From a halophilic archaeon J07HX64 (lineage in GTDB: Archaea > Halobacteriota > Halobacteria > Halobacteriales > Haloarculaceae), in the NCBI GenBank assembly GCA_000416085.1, contig KE356579.1, positions 2,264,124-2,288,282 on the forward strand: 24,159 nucleotides of DNA, in the 5' to 3' direction. The first letter of the stretch is position 1. Each line of letters starts with the position of its first letter. The notes beneath the pieces are model-generated. The model was not told the origin of the DNA. It ran no database searches and saw nothing but the letters and a program-made list of their open reading frames with translations. The translations under genes and the position numbers were made by a program. Below, piece after piece: positions 1 through 7,060 of the stretch.

Positions 1-1
1 C

Positions 2-415
2 CTCCCCCAATCGAAGATCAGCGGACTACTCAAACTCGTGCTCAGATTCGACGCGGGTGCATTAGCACTCTTTCCGGTGTTCATCGCCGCGATACCGGTG
101 TACATCACGAACAGACTCGCCACTCCGATGGTTGCCCGGCACAGGGAGTACGTCGCCGACCGCGCGGCCGGCGAACTGGTCGGGTCCCACGCGGCGATGG
201 CAGGTGCACTCATTACGCTGGACCGGGAGTACTCGACACAGTACACACAGGATCTCCGGGTAGGCTGGTCGACGAGAGCGTTCGGCATCGTGCCGCCGCC
301 GTGGGAGGAGCGGAAGGTGCTCGACGGGGCGATCCGGTTTTTTTATCGCCGCATACTCGGGACCCACCCGCCGACCGAGTCGCGTATCGAGCGTCTCCGC
401 TCACGTGACGGGTGA
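2..415 (+). CDS. M48 family (HtpX-like) metalloprotease, C-terminal part, truncated by window edge
   Basis: The frame is open from base 2 without a stop, so the gene begins before the window; a GTG at 38 is internal. The visible part (137 codons) starts with a hydrophobic stretch (residues VFIAAIPVYI), a membrane segment of the kind HtpX-type proteases carry. It continues with REYVADRAAGELVG, which fits the third zinc-ligand glutamate segment (E-x2-AD) of M48 peptidases. It ends with THPPTESRIERL, a typical C-terminal motif of the family. The HExxH helix is not visible and presumably lies upstream. The role would be membrane-bound zinc endopeptidase acting in membrane protein quality control. 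The stop is 70 bp before the next gene on the same strand. Family confidence is good; which paralogue it is cannot be told. Confidence 0.8.
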   Translation, partial: LPQSKISGLLKLVLRFDAGALALFPVFIAAIPVYITNRLATPMVARHREYVADRAAGELVGSHAAMAGALITLDREYSTQYTQDLRVGWSTRAFGIVPPPWEERKVLDGAIRFFYRRILGTHPPTESRIERLRSRDG

Positions 416-485
416 GTCGACACGACCCGTGAGTTGACCTGAGCGTGAGCGAAACATTCAGGAGACCTGCCTCCAATTCAGAGTC

Positions 486-1802
486 ATGTCGGTCACGCTC
501 GAGGACCCGATCGAGATCGGCGGACTCGAACTCGACAATCGGCTCTACCGCGCACCGCTGCTGGAACACGCCGGAAACGGTGAGGACGCAGTCGAGATCA
601 TGGTAAACGAACTGGAGCCGTCGGCGGAGGGTGGTGTCGGGTTGATAATGCAGGGTGCGATGCCGGTTCGCAGCGGTGAGGGGTGTGCAGCACCCCGGAT
701 GACGTTCGCCGACGACCCGGAGTTCGTTCACGGACTGTCACCGGTTCCGGAGGCTGTCCACCGTCACGGCGGCCACATCTTCGCGCAACTGGGCCACGGT
801 GGTATAAGAAGTCTGGAAACCTGGCACGGCGGCTACAGGCAACGCTGTCGGACAACCGACAGCAGGCAGTCTCCGAGTTGCCCTGGATCTGGTCGCTGGC
901 GGACAGACTCGGCTGATGGAGTTCGACTGAACGTGCTCTCGACCGAGGAGGTGTACGAACTCGCCGACGATATCGGACAGTCTGCGAGGTACGCTATCGA
1001 GGCAGGCTACGACGGTATCCACATCGCCGGCGCGACGATGAGCATCTTCCAGCAGTTCGCCTCACCGTTCTACAACAACCGCGACGACGAGTTCGGTGGC
1101 TCCCTCTCCGGACGCACCCGCTTTTTCGAGGTGGTCCACGACGCGATCAGAGCGGAGATCGGTGACCGTCCGCTGACGACGAAGGTACCGGCGGAGACCG
1201 AGGCGCCGTGGTGGATACGCTCACATCTCAGCCTGGCCGACGGCATCGAGATCTGCCGGATGCTCGAGGAGTTCGGCTACGACGCGGTGGTCCCGGTCAC
1301 CGAGACCCCGTTCTGGGACCAGAGCATCATCAAAGGCGAGTTCCCCGAGCGTGCCTGGGAGGACGAGCAGTTCGAGGACGGGTACGCCGAGGCGTTCGGG
1401 GGCGAGTTGCGCTACCGGGTGGTCAAGGCGGCAGCAAAGTTCAGCGCCACAGGCAACGAGTTCGAACCCGGGTGGAACGAGGAGTTCTGCCGGCGTGTGC
1501 GTGCCCACGTCGATATCCCCGTTCTGCAGGTGGGTGGGATCCGCGATCGCGAGCAGATCGACCGACTGCTCGGGAGCGGAGCCTGTGACATGGTCGGCAT
1601 GGGGCGACCGTTCTACGCCGAACCGCGACTCGCCGCCCGCATCCTCGAGGACGACACCAGCGAGGTGCTCTGTGAGAACTGCAACAACTGCATCCCACCG
1701 CAGGTCACCGGTGCGACCGGTATCTGCCGCACACCCGAGGTGTTACGACAGCGCGGCGAACAAAAGAAAGCCGGTGCCTACGAGCGCGACAACGACCCCT
1801 GA
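486..1802 (+). CDS. NADH:flavin oxidoreductase, Old Yellow Enzyme / 2,4-dienoyl-CoA reductase-like, with a scrambled internal segment
   Basis: 438 aa. This is an FMN-dependent TIM-barrel ene-reductase; the physiological substrate is unknown. It starts with DPIEIGGLELDNRLYRAPL, the usual first strand, and has QLGHGG at 101-106. The phosphate-binding end is VLQVGGIRD followed by MVGMGRPFYAEP. Near the C-terminus C396-x2-C399-x2-C402-x11-C414 resembles the 4Fe-4S cysteine set of the dienoyl-CoA reductase branch. Residues 121-147 do not look like the family. Reading the same DNA with one C added at 845/846, 913/914 and 927/928 yields QQAVSELPWIWSLADRLG and then LMEFDLNVLSTEEVYEL, which is family-like. 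The three deletions cancel, so the frame is kept. The gene converges on the HD-domain gene 42 bp downstream. A weak AT stretch (about 453-459) is the only promoter candidate. It may be an altered enzyme or carry sequence errors. Confidence 0.9.
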   Translation: MSVTLEDPIEIGGLELDNRLYRAPLLEHAGNGEDAVEIMVNELEPSAEGGVGLIMQGAMPVRSGEGCAAPRMTFADDPEFVHGLSPVPEAVHRHGGHIFAQLGHGGIRSLETWHGGYRQRCRTTDSRQSPSCPGSGRWRTDSADGVRLNVLSTEEVYELADDIGQSARYAIEAGYDGIHIAGATMSIFQQFASPFYNNRDDEFGGSLSGRTRFFEVVHDAIRAEIGDRPLTTKVPAETEAPWWIRSHLSLADGIEICRMLEEFGYDAVVPVTETPFWDQSIIKGEFPERAWEDEQFEDGYAEAFGGELRYRVVKAAAKFSATGNEFEPGWNEEFCRRVRAHVDIPVLQVGGIRDREQIDRLLGSGACDMVGMGRPFYAEPRLAARILEDDTSEVLCENCNNCIPPQVTGATGICRTPEVLRQRGEQKKAGAYERDNDP

Positions 1803-1844
1803 GTCGGGTTGCCAGCGGCCGCGTCTCGTCCGGGACAGGCTCCG

Positions 1845-3065
1845 TCAGAGATCATCGAGCGTGGTGTTTGCACCGGTGCGGACATCGCGCACGAGGGTGC
1901 CCTCTATGTCGAGTCCGAGTGTACGGACAGCGGCGTTGCCCACGCGCTCTGCGACCCGGTCAGGTGCGTAGATGCCCAGTCGCCACTGGTCGCGCTGTGC
2001 CCGCCGGAGTGCGCTCACGAGCGTCGACTGCTCGCCGAGCGCGCGCACCTCACCGTTGACCAGCACCCGGGAGGTGGACTCGGTCATCTCGGGTTCGGGT
2101 GGCACGTCGAGCAACACGACATCCGGGTCGACATCGGCCTCGTCGGCGACTGCGCTCTCCATCTCGCGGCAGTCCCCGTGGTCGGCATCGAGTATCTCCC
2201 CGGGCACCGCATCGAGTTCCGCCCAGACCGCCCGCTTCAGTAGGTCCCGCTCGTCGAGTCGTCGGGCGATACCCTCGGTCAGCACACAGTTCCGCAGCGT
2301 CTGGTGGAAGGCGTAGTCGTCCATCCGCCGGACGGTCTCCGGGTCAGCTTTGCCGGCTTTTATAACTCGCTCGGCCCCACGGCGGAGCATCGCCTTCGAG
2401 ATGCGGGCGACGTGGTGCTGGTAGACAGTCGGGTTCATCAGCGCCCGTGCGAGCAGAAGACTCTCCGCGGACTGGACGTTCCCCTCGTCGAGTACGAGTT
2501 CGCCATCGACGAAACGGAGCTCTCGCACCAGGCGCCCGTAGTCGATGGTTCCGTAGGGGACACCGGTGTGGTGGGCATCCCGCACCAGGTAGTCCATCCG
2601 GTCGACATCGAGTTCACCGGAGACCAGTTGACCGAACTCACCCTCGCCTGCTATCAGCGCGGCGATACGGTCGGGTTCGAGATGGTGTTCTTCGAGCACC
2701 TGCGCAACTGCCCTTCCGCTCACAAGATCGGTAACCTCGTCGTGGTACTTCCCGGTGTAGCGGTGCAGCACCTCCTCGATGTTGTGACTGTACGGTGCGT
2801 GACCGACATCGTGCAGGAGTGCGGCGGCCCGCACACGCTCTGCCTGTGTCCCGGTGATAGAGAGGTGCGAGAGCGCCCGGTCAGCGAGGTGGTAGACACC
2901 GAGACTGTGTTCGAAGCGGGTGTGATTCGCCGACGGATACACCAGTCCGACAGTCCCCAGTTGACTTATCCGCCGGAGTCGCTGAACCGGCGGCGTGTCG
3001 AGCAGGTCCTCCGCGACCCCGGTGACCTCGATGTGGTCGTGTACACTGTCCTTTATTGTGGCCAT
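1845..3065 (-). CDS. HD-domain phosphohydrolase, SAMHD1/dGTPase-like
   Basis: 406 aa. The metal-binding HD set is intact: H53 in HTRFEHSLGV, H85-D86 in LLHDVGHAPYSH, and the acidic pair D153/D155 in DVDRMDYLVRD, the same order as in SAMHD1-type dNTP triphosphohydrolases. The N-terminus IKDSVHDHIEV is typical of this subgroup (I/V-x-D-x-V-H). The expected activity is hydrolysis of nucleotides, possibly dNTP to nucleoside and triphosphate, in the cytoplasm; the true substrate is not shown. The C-terminal third (about 290-406) is acidic and less recognisable. The TRAM-protein gene lies 103 bp upstream on the same strand. A dyad GAAC-AAAA-GTTC (3088-3099) sits about 25-35 bp before the ATG, where a TATA box would be, so it may be an operator or a TATA variant. 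Confidence 0.9.
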   Translation of the reverse strand: MATIKDSVHDHIEVTGVAEDLLDTPPVQRLRRISQLGTVGLVYPSANHTRFEHSLGVYHLADRALSHLSITGTQAERVRAAALLHDVGHAPYSHNIEEVLHRYTGKYHDEVTDLVSGRAVAQVLEEHHLEPDRIAALIAGEGEFGQLVSGELDVDRMDYLVRDAHHTGVPYGTIDYGRLVRELRFVDGELVLDEGNVQSAESLLLARALMNPTVYQHHVARISKAMLRRGAERVIKAGKADPETVRRMDDYAFHQTLRNCVLTEGIARRLDERDLLKRAVWAELDAVPGEILDADHGDCREMESAVADEADVDPDVVLLDVPPEPEMTESTSRVLVNGEVRALGEQSTLVSALRRAQRDQWRLGIYAPDRVAERVGNAAVRTLGLDIEGTLVRDVRTGANTTLDDL

Positions 3066-3087
3066 CGTATCTCTGTGTAGTGTGTCC

Positions 3088-3099
3088 GAACAAAAGTTC
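3088..3099 (-). promoter_or_regulatory. Dyad-symmetric promoter element before the HD gene
   Basis: A perfect inverted repeat GAAC/GTTC around AAAA, centred about 28 bp upstream of the HD-domain gene start at 3065. That is the normal distance for a leaderless archaeal TATA box. It may be the TATA region itself, or a binding site overlapping it. Confidence 0.3.
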
Positions 3100-3167
3100 T
3101 CTCGGGACCGGAGACAGCCTCGCGTGTCGACCCGGACTTCGCGGTCCGGTTGGTGTCGCGATACGGG

Positions 3168-3620
3168 TCACCCGCCCCAGAAGTTGTCGCGGCTGCCCAG
3201 ACGGGGGTCGTCATCGTCTCGATCGTCGTCGCTCTCCTCTGACCCGGTTTCGGTCTCGGTTTCGGCCTCAGCGTCGTCCTCGTCCGACATCGGGAGCCCC
3301 TCCAACTCTTTCCCGCGGGCGTGGTTCGAGTGGACCTTTGTTATCTCGACCCGAGCGCGCGCCGGCGGCAGGAGTCCGTCGACCATGACGATGAAGTTGT
3401 CCTCGGTGCGACCGACCCCTGCACCGCTCTCGTGGATGTCCTCGATGGTAATAACGACCTCCTCACCGGGTTTGACCGGCTGAGATTGCAGATCCTCGAT
3501 GGGTTGGTTGTAGTGGTTGCACCACTCGGCACCCCCCCTGTCACCGTAGTGCTGGCATCCCATTCCCGTTATTCGCTCGGAAAAGCTGGGACACTCGTCC
3601 GCGAGTGGACAATCGGCCAT
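3168..3620 (-). CDS. TRAM-domain protein with N-terminal cysteine cluster and acidic tail
   Basis: 150 aa from the ATG at 3620; a longer open frame exists upstream but has no haloarchaeal character and would run through the TATA box. Residues 1-40 hold Cys4, Cys10, Cys22 and Cys34 with several His, a possible zinc site. Residues about 48-108 form a TRAM domain (GEEVVITIEDIHESGAGVGR, then the VMVDGLLPPARARVEI strand pair), an OB-like RNA-binding fold. A strongly acidic linker (112-138) leads to a short conserved-looking end RLGSRDNFWGG. Archaeal single-domain TRAM proteins bind RNA and are proposed RNA chaperones; that role is inferred here. The TATA-like TTTAATTC lies about 25 bp upstream, so the mRNA is probably leaderless. 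It may be cotranscribed with the HD gene. Confidence 0.88.
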   Translation of the reverse strand: MADCPLADECPSFSERITGMGCQHYGDRGGAEWCNHYNQPIEDLQSQPVKPGEEVVITIEDIHESGAGVGRTEDNFIVMVDGLLPPARARVEITKVHSNHARGKELEGLPMSDEDDAEAETETETGSEESDDDRDDDDPRLGSRDNFWGG

Positions 3621-4054
3621 AGTCCTCTTATTCCCGGTGAGAATTAAACGCTTACGAACGTGGGTCTGTCCCCGCGTGTGCGTGGAACCGAAAACAGTAA
3701 TCCAACTCAGAAGGAACAGTGATAGTTTGCTGTACTGAACAGACGGGCGGGGTCGAGACCGACTGTCACAATCAGTGTGGACGAGCGAGGGATCGGATGT
3801 GGCGGCAACTGGTCCTCTGGGGTTTGTCGGGATACCCGAATCCACAGCCAGATGAGCACCGGGGGAGCATACCACCGGTGGCGGTCACGGGTTTTGTGAC
3901 GCGGCCCTCGTCTGTTGCACCGGGAGACGGTCCGGAGTGCTGTCTACCGGCGAGGACGTTGCCGTTTTTGTGACCGGCACCACCAGCGGGTTCGTCCGCT
4001 GGAGGTACACCACGGCTCACGGGTTTCGGAGCAACAGCGAGACCCACCGGCGCA
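3621..4054. other. 434-bp gap with no convincing gene
   Basis: Open frames here are short and lack haloarchaeal codon character. Visible structure is limited to the palindrome CCACCGGTGG (3872-3881) and a hairpin GTCAC/GTGAC with a T-rich loop (3884-3900). Both are downstream of the zinc-finger gene and might act in its 3' end. The TATA box of the TRAM gene lies at the low-coordinate side. Confidence 0.4.
3641..3648 (-). promoter_or_regulatory. TATA-like box of the TRAM gene
   Basis: TTTAATTC on the minus strand, centred about 25 bp before the ATG at 3620, in an otherwise GC-rich setting. The spacing predicts a leaderless transcript and supports the chosen start. Confidence 0.55.
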
Positions 4055-4327
4055 TCACACGGAGAGTGACTGGTCCCTCTGGTGTAGGCGTCGCTCTCTG
4101 GACTCGTTCAGGACGTGACGAGTGTCGTGGTTCGAGAGCTCAAGCGTGTGTTCCTGCTCTGCACCACACCGAGGGCAGGTGTGAGTGTACGCGATGTCTG
4201 AACCGTCTGTCTCTGCATCCCACGTTCCGTACCTGTCTTCGAACCCACACTCCTGGCAGACGCGCTCCTCGTGGTTGTAGTACTGTTTGAGTCGTTCGAA
4301 CGGGGAATGGCCACCATTCGATCTCAT
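4055..4327 (-). CDS. Small zinc-finger protein, HVO_0649-like
   Basis: 90 aa. Two CxxC pairs, C24-QE-C27 and C51-PR-C54, are separated by a segment with a conserved-looking GTWDAETDG turn and a hydrophobic/aromatic strand before the second pair. This matches the small haloarchaeal zinc-finger proteins that begin SPFERLK. A single treble-clef or ribbon zinc site is expected. The molecular role is unknown; proteins of this kind may bind nucleic acid or partner proteins. The tail after residue 62 is basic and has no recognised motif. The ATG at 4327 has a T-rich TATA-like stretch (4352-4359) about 28 bp upstream. It is divergent from the Lrp-TrkA_C gene and shares its 226-bp regulatory region. 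Confidence 0.8.
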   Translation of the reverse strand: MRSNGGHSPFERLKQYYNHEERVCQECGFEDRYGTWDAETDGSDIAYTHTCPRCGAEQEHTLELSNHDTRHVLNESRERRLHQRDQSLSV

Positions 4328-4351
4328 ACTACCCGGTACGTTTTCGACTCA

Positions 4352-4359
4352 CAAAAATC
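4352..4359 (-). promoter_or_regulatory. TATA-like stretch of the zinc-finger gene
   Basis: On the minus strand a GATTTTTG-type run lies about 28 bp before the ATG at 4327. This is the most AT-rich block in the divergent intergenic region. Confidence 0.4.
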
Positions 4360-4416
4360 TTACCTTCTCTATTACTGAATCGCTATTTTGCAATGGTTGA
4401 GTGGGTGTATTCACAA

Positions 4417-4515
4417 TTCGTTCGCACACCCGTCGGTATCGAGTGGAGATCCGTTCGCACATCCATCAATATCGAGCGGAGTTTCGTTCGCACGCCCGTC
4501 GGTATCGAGCGGAGT
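4417..4515. repeat. Three tandem 33-bp direct repeats in the Lrp-TrkA_C promoter region
   Basis: The units are 4417-4449, 4450-4482 and 4483-4515, directly adjacent. Units 1 and 3 agree at 30 of 33 positions, and units 2 and 3 at 27 of 33. The core CGTTCGCAC and the end TATCGAG(C/T)GGAG are kept in all three. The array ends 38 bp before the regulator's ATG. The length is close to three helical turns, so the copies would face nearly the same side of the DNA, as expected for cooperative binding of a multimeric Lrp-type regulator. It may be an autoregulatory operator array; that is inference. The antisense frame reads an 11-residue repeat but shows no sign of being a gene. Confidence 0.85.
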
Positions 4516-4553
4516 GCACAACGTCTTTGTCCGGATAGCCAGTAGGTTGAATC

Positions 4554-5321
4554 ATGAGCTATCGGCCCGACGAGATCGACCGACGGATACTCTACTATCT
4601 CGGGGCGAACGCGAGGGACACCTCCGCTCCGATGATCGCCGAGGAGGTGGATGTCACCCCAGCCACGGTACGCAACCGCATCAATCGGCTCGAAGAGAAC
4701 GAGATAATTCGCGGGTATCACGCCGACATCGACTACGAGAGCTCCAGTGGCAAGGTCACGACACAGTTCACCTGTACCGCTCCGGTCAGCAAACGCTCAG
4801 CGCTCGCAAACGAGGCAGTTTCGACCCCCGGTGTGATTCACGTCAGGGAGCTCCTCACCGGACAGGAGAATCTCGTGGTCACCGCCGTCGGTGAGGACAC
4901 GACCGACGTCAATCGCATCGCACAGCAGCTCTCGGCCGCTGGGGTGACAATCGAGCGCGAGGGCACTGTGCTCGACGAGACGTTCCAGCCGTACAACGGG
5001 TTCGCTCCCGAGGACGACCGTGCCTCGTCGGCAGTCACCGACTTTCAGACTGTCGTCGGTGGCGGTGAGGTCGTGGAGTTCACCGTCTCGGAAACCGCAG
5101 ACATCGCCGGACTGACGCTCAAAGCCGCCAATCAGGACGGTCTGGTGCCTGATACGGTTCTTGTCGTGGGTATCGAGAGAGACGGCACCCACATCACACC
5201 CAACGGCGACACGCAGATCAAACCGGGCGACCTCGTCTCGGTGTTCTCGCCGGAGGCGCTGCCGGAGCAGCTCGTCGACGCGTTCAACAGCGAGCCCCGA
5301 CCCGCGGACGGACAGGTGTGA
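4554..5321 (+). CDS. Lrp/AsnC-type HTH regulator with C-terminal TrkA_C (RCK_C) domain
   Basis: 255 aa. Residues about 5-60 are an AsnC-type winged helix (EIDRRILYYLGANARD, then ATVRNRINRLEENEIIRGY). Residues 65-145 resemble a RAM-like effector region. Residues about 165-250 form a TrkA_C/RCK_C domain, with a leading VVEFTVSETADIAGLTL and the closing IKPGDLVSVFSPEALPEQL. RCK_C domains bind small ligands and occur in K+ transporters, so this is a transcription factor that may sense ion or nucleotide status. This domain fusion is widespread in haloarchaea. The ATG is the first in frame after a stop, and the T-rich TCTTTGT about 27 bp upstream could be a weak TATA. The 33-bp repeat array just upstream suggests self-regulation. 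The target genes are unknown. Confidence 0.9.
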   Translation: MSYRPDEIDRRILYYLGANARDTSAPMIAEEVDVTPATVRNRINRLEENEIIRGYHADIDYESSSGKVTTQFTCTAPVSKRSALANEAVSTPGVIHVRELLTGQENLVVTAVGEDTTDVNRIAQQLSAAGVTIEREGTVLDETFQPYNGFAPEDDRASSAVTDFQTVVGGGEVVEFTVSETADIAGLTLKAANQDGLVPDTVLVVGIERDGTHITPNGDTQIKPGDLVSVFSPEALPEQLVDAFNSEPRPADGQV

Positions 5322-5737
5322 GTCGCTGCCGGGGCAGACACTGGACCGAAACCGGATGCTCAACCAGGTCGTGGTGCCGACGGCGAGAGAGCCGAGCGCC
5401 ACAGGCTCTGTGATATCGCTGGTTCAGCCCAGCAGGTCGTCGGCCGATATCACCAGCAACAGCGCCCCTATCCACGCGGATACAGCGCTGGGTGGCAGCA
5501 CCGTCACACTCGCGGTGACGCTCACCCGGCGGCGCCGTGCGAGCGTAGGTCTGAGGATGTTCCACAGGAGTGTTTTCGCGCTTCCTACCACCGAGCAGCT
5601 CTGTGAGCCATTATGACCACCGCGCAGGGTCGTCACTCGGTACAGCAGGGGACCAGAAACCGGTACAGAGAGCAGGAACGCAGGGGGTCAGAGCAGAGTC
5701 GGAGGTTCGGACAGACACAGACCGGGTGGAGTCGCCG
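5322..5737. other. 416-bp gap between Lrp-TrkA_C and dphB, with a possible decayed small membrane gene
   Basis: No intact gene is convincing. The minus-strand frame at 5340-5636 reads like a two-helix membrane peptide interrupted by TGA (see the pseudogene entry). No tRNA or strong hairpin is seen. Confidence 0.35.
5340..5636 (-). pseudogene. Possible interrupted small membrane protein
   Basis: From ATG at 5636 the frame encodes 70 aa ending in a hydrophobic stretch (SAVSAWIGALLLVISADDLLG) and a TGA at 5424-5426. The same frame continues after the TGA with TSDITEPVALGSLAVGTTTW and a basic end, which would make a second membrane segment. A TGG (Trp) to TGA change would explain the break. The N-terminal 30 residues are not convincing. 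It may also be a chance frame; no family is recognised. Confidence 0.22.
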
Positions 5738-6502
5738 TCAGTCGCCGTTGAGCGCGTCAGAGGACCCGTCGTCGAGCGCGCGGAGTGCGTCGCGTTCCAT
5801 CGGGTGTAGTTCGCCGGGCACCACGAGCAGGTGTAGCGGCGGGCCGAACGACTCTGTCGCGAGTGTCCCGAGTCGGTCGGCCCGGACCAGCGGGTCGTCA
5901 CTGCCAGCCTGGGCGACCACCACGCCCAGACAGTCGAGATGGTCGGCGAGCAAGCCGGCGGCGGTGTCGCCGGTCATCAGGCGGTCGGTGGCGGCGTCGA
6001 TATCGAGGTAGACCAGCGTGTGCAGACCGCGCTCGCGGTTGTCGCCGATTGTCTCGAGCACACTCCCGGGAACACCCCCGTGTGTGTCGGGAAACGGAAG
6101 TGTAGTGGCCTTTCCGAAGCGGTAGTTCTGGAGTCCGGTGAGTGAACTCGCCGCGGTCTGTGCGGTCGTCCCGTGGACGACCTGTGTCTCGATGCCCCGG
6201 TCGTCGGCGCGCAGGCGCAGGTCGACGTGTGTCGTCGAGACCATCGGATCGCCGCCGACGAGAAACACTGTCTGCCCGGTCTCGGCGGCCGCGAGTATCG
6301 GCTCCGGGTCACGCTCGACACCCGTCCGGTCGCGCAGTTCGATCTCGACACCGTGTGCCCGCTCCAGGTCGGCCAAACTCGCCCCGGCCAGTATACTCGT
6401 GTACTGCTCCGCGAACACACGGTCTGCCGCTCGGAGTTCCTCGCGCCCTCGGAGGGTAACCGAGCGCTCGTCGTAGAGACCGAGTCCAACAAAGCCGAGC
6501 AT
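5738..6502 (-). CDS. dphB: Diphthine synthase (diphthamide biosynthesis methyltransferase)
   Basis: 254 aa from the ATG at 6502; the eight codons before it in the open frame overlap the region just below the TATA box and are not part of the protein. It belongs to the tetrapyrrole-methylase fold. It begins MLGFVGLGLYDERSVTLRG (the first SAM-contact loop), then GGDP at 83-86 in VGGDPMVSTTH, a THVDLRLRA segment, and GDNRERGLHTLVYLDI. It uses SAM to methylate the modified histidine precursor of elongation factor 2 on the way to diphthamide. The length matches archaeal DphB. TATA-like GTTTAATT is about 26 bp upstream, so it is probably leaderless and monocistronic. Confidence 0.95.
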   Translation of the reverse strand: MLGFVGLGLYDERSVTLRGREELRAADRVFAEQYTSILAGASLADLERAHGVEIELRDRTGVERDPEPILAAAETGQTVFLVGGDPMVSTTHVDLRLRADDRGIETQVVHGTTAQTAASSLTGLQNYRFGKATTLPFPDTHGGVPGSVLETIGDNRERGLHTLVYLDIDAATDRLMTGDTAAGLLADHLDCLGVVVAQAGSDDPLVRADRLGTLATESFGPPLHLLVVPGELHPMERDALRALDDGSSDALNGD

Positions 6503-6524
6503 ACCCACGCTCGCCGCTACGCCC

Positions 6525-6532
6525 AATTAAAC
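6525..6532 (-). promoter_or_regulatory. TATA-like box of dphB
   Basis: Minus-strand GTTTAATT centred about 26 bp from the ATG at 6502. The position supports that start and a leaderless transcript. Confidence 0.55.
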
Positions 6533-6761
6533 CTCCCGTCCGACGGAGCCAGCACGTTCACCCCCGGTCGACCTCGGCGATGGATGCGGCGGCTCAACCC
6601 CCGATAGTGACGGCGTATCCCGGCCGGTCGGTCACCCGGCTCGTCGGCGGACTCACCGACGTCGTCGGGTGAGCAATCGCCGACAGCAGACCCCACAACG
6701 GCGACGAACGGGCGACGGGGCGTCGTCGAGGTCCAGCCCCGAGAGTGTCCGCTCAGGTCGG

Positions 6762-6825
6762 GTCGCCTCCATCTGTTCGGTGCTCTCACAGATGGCTGAG
6801 ACGACAGTCTCAGCGCACGCGCGAC
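6762..6825. other. Adjacent perfect hairpins, possible structured RNA element
   Basis: CCATCTGT (6769-6776) pairs with ACAGATGG (6788-6795). Directly next to it CTGAGAC (6796-6802) pairs with GTCTCAG (6807-6813) around a GACA loop. GTCGC (6762-6766) and GCGAC (6821-6825) could close both into a three-way junction. All pairs are Watson-Crick, so the strand cannot be told. It may be a non-coding RNA, a 3'-end element or chance. Confidence 0.35.
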
Positions 6826-7060
6826 AGGCAGGGCTGGGACTGGTCTTCGGCTTTCTTCGACCTGTGCGGCGGCCTCGTAGCCCTCACTACCGCTGACGGC
6901 AGCGACGGACGCCACTACCGGTTGCGTATCTGGACGACGAGCGTTCTGTACCGTCGGACAGACGAGCCTGACCGGCTACGAGGTACTCGGGCGGGAGATT
7001 CCGTGACAGATAGCCCCTCTGTGAGTATCGGTCGCGAAAGACTCTGTCCGGCAGTGTGAC

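Larger units (their letters stand above)
6503..7060. other. 558-bp gap with paired hairpins; no intact gene
   Basis: It contains the dphB promoter at its left end. The rest has no start-to-stop frame with a recognisable product. A minus-strand frame (about 6667-6885) has two CxxC pairs (CRAC and CGVC) and resembles a small zinc-finger protein, but it has no start codon and stops lie directly upstream. It also coincides with two adjacent perfect hairpins (6769-6813), so the region may instead encode a structured RNA. Confidence 0.35.

Noticed and set aside
4417..4515. CRISPR array
   Set aside because: The three 33-bp units are directly adjacent with no spacers between them and there are no cas genes.
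4383..4721. Minus-strand frame with an 11-residue protein repeat
   Set aside because: It merely translates the 33-bp DNA repeats and part of the Lrp gene antisense; no start signal or family.
6667..6885. Zinc-finger protein gene on the minus strand (CRAC and CGVC)
   Set aside because: There is no start codon, stops lie immediately upstream, and the segment coincides with perfect hairpins; kept only as an alternative reading.
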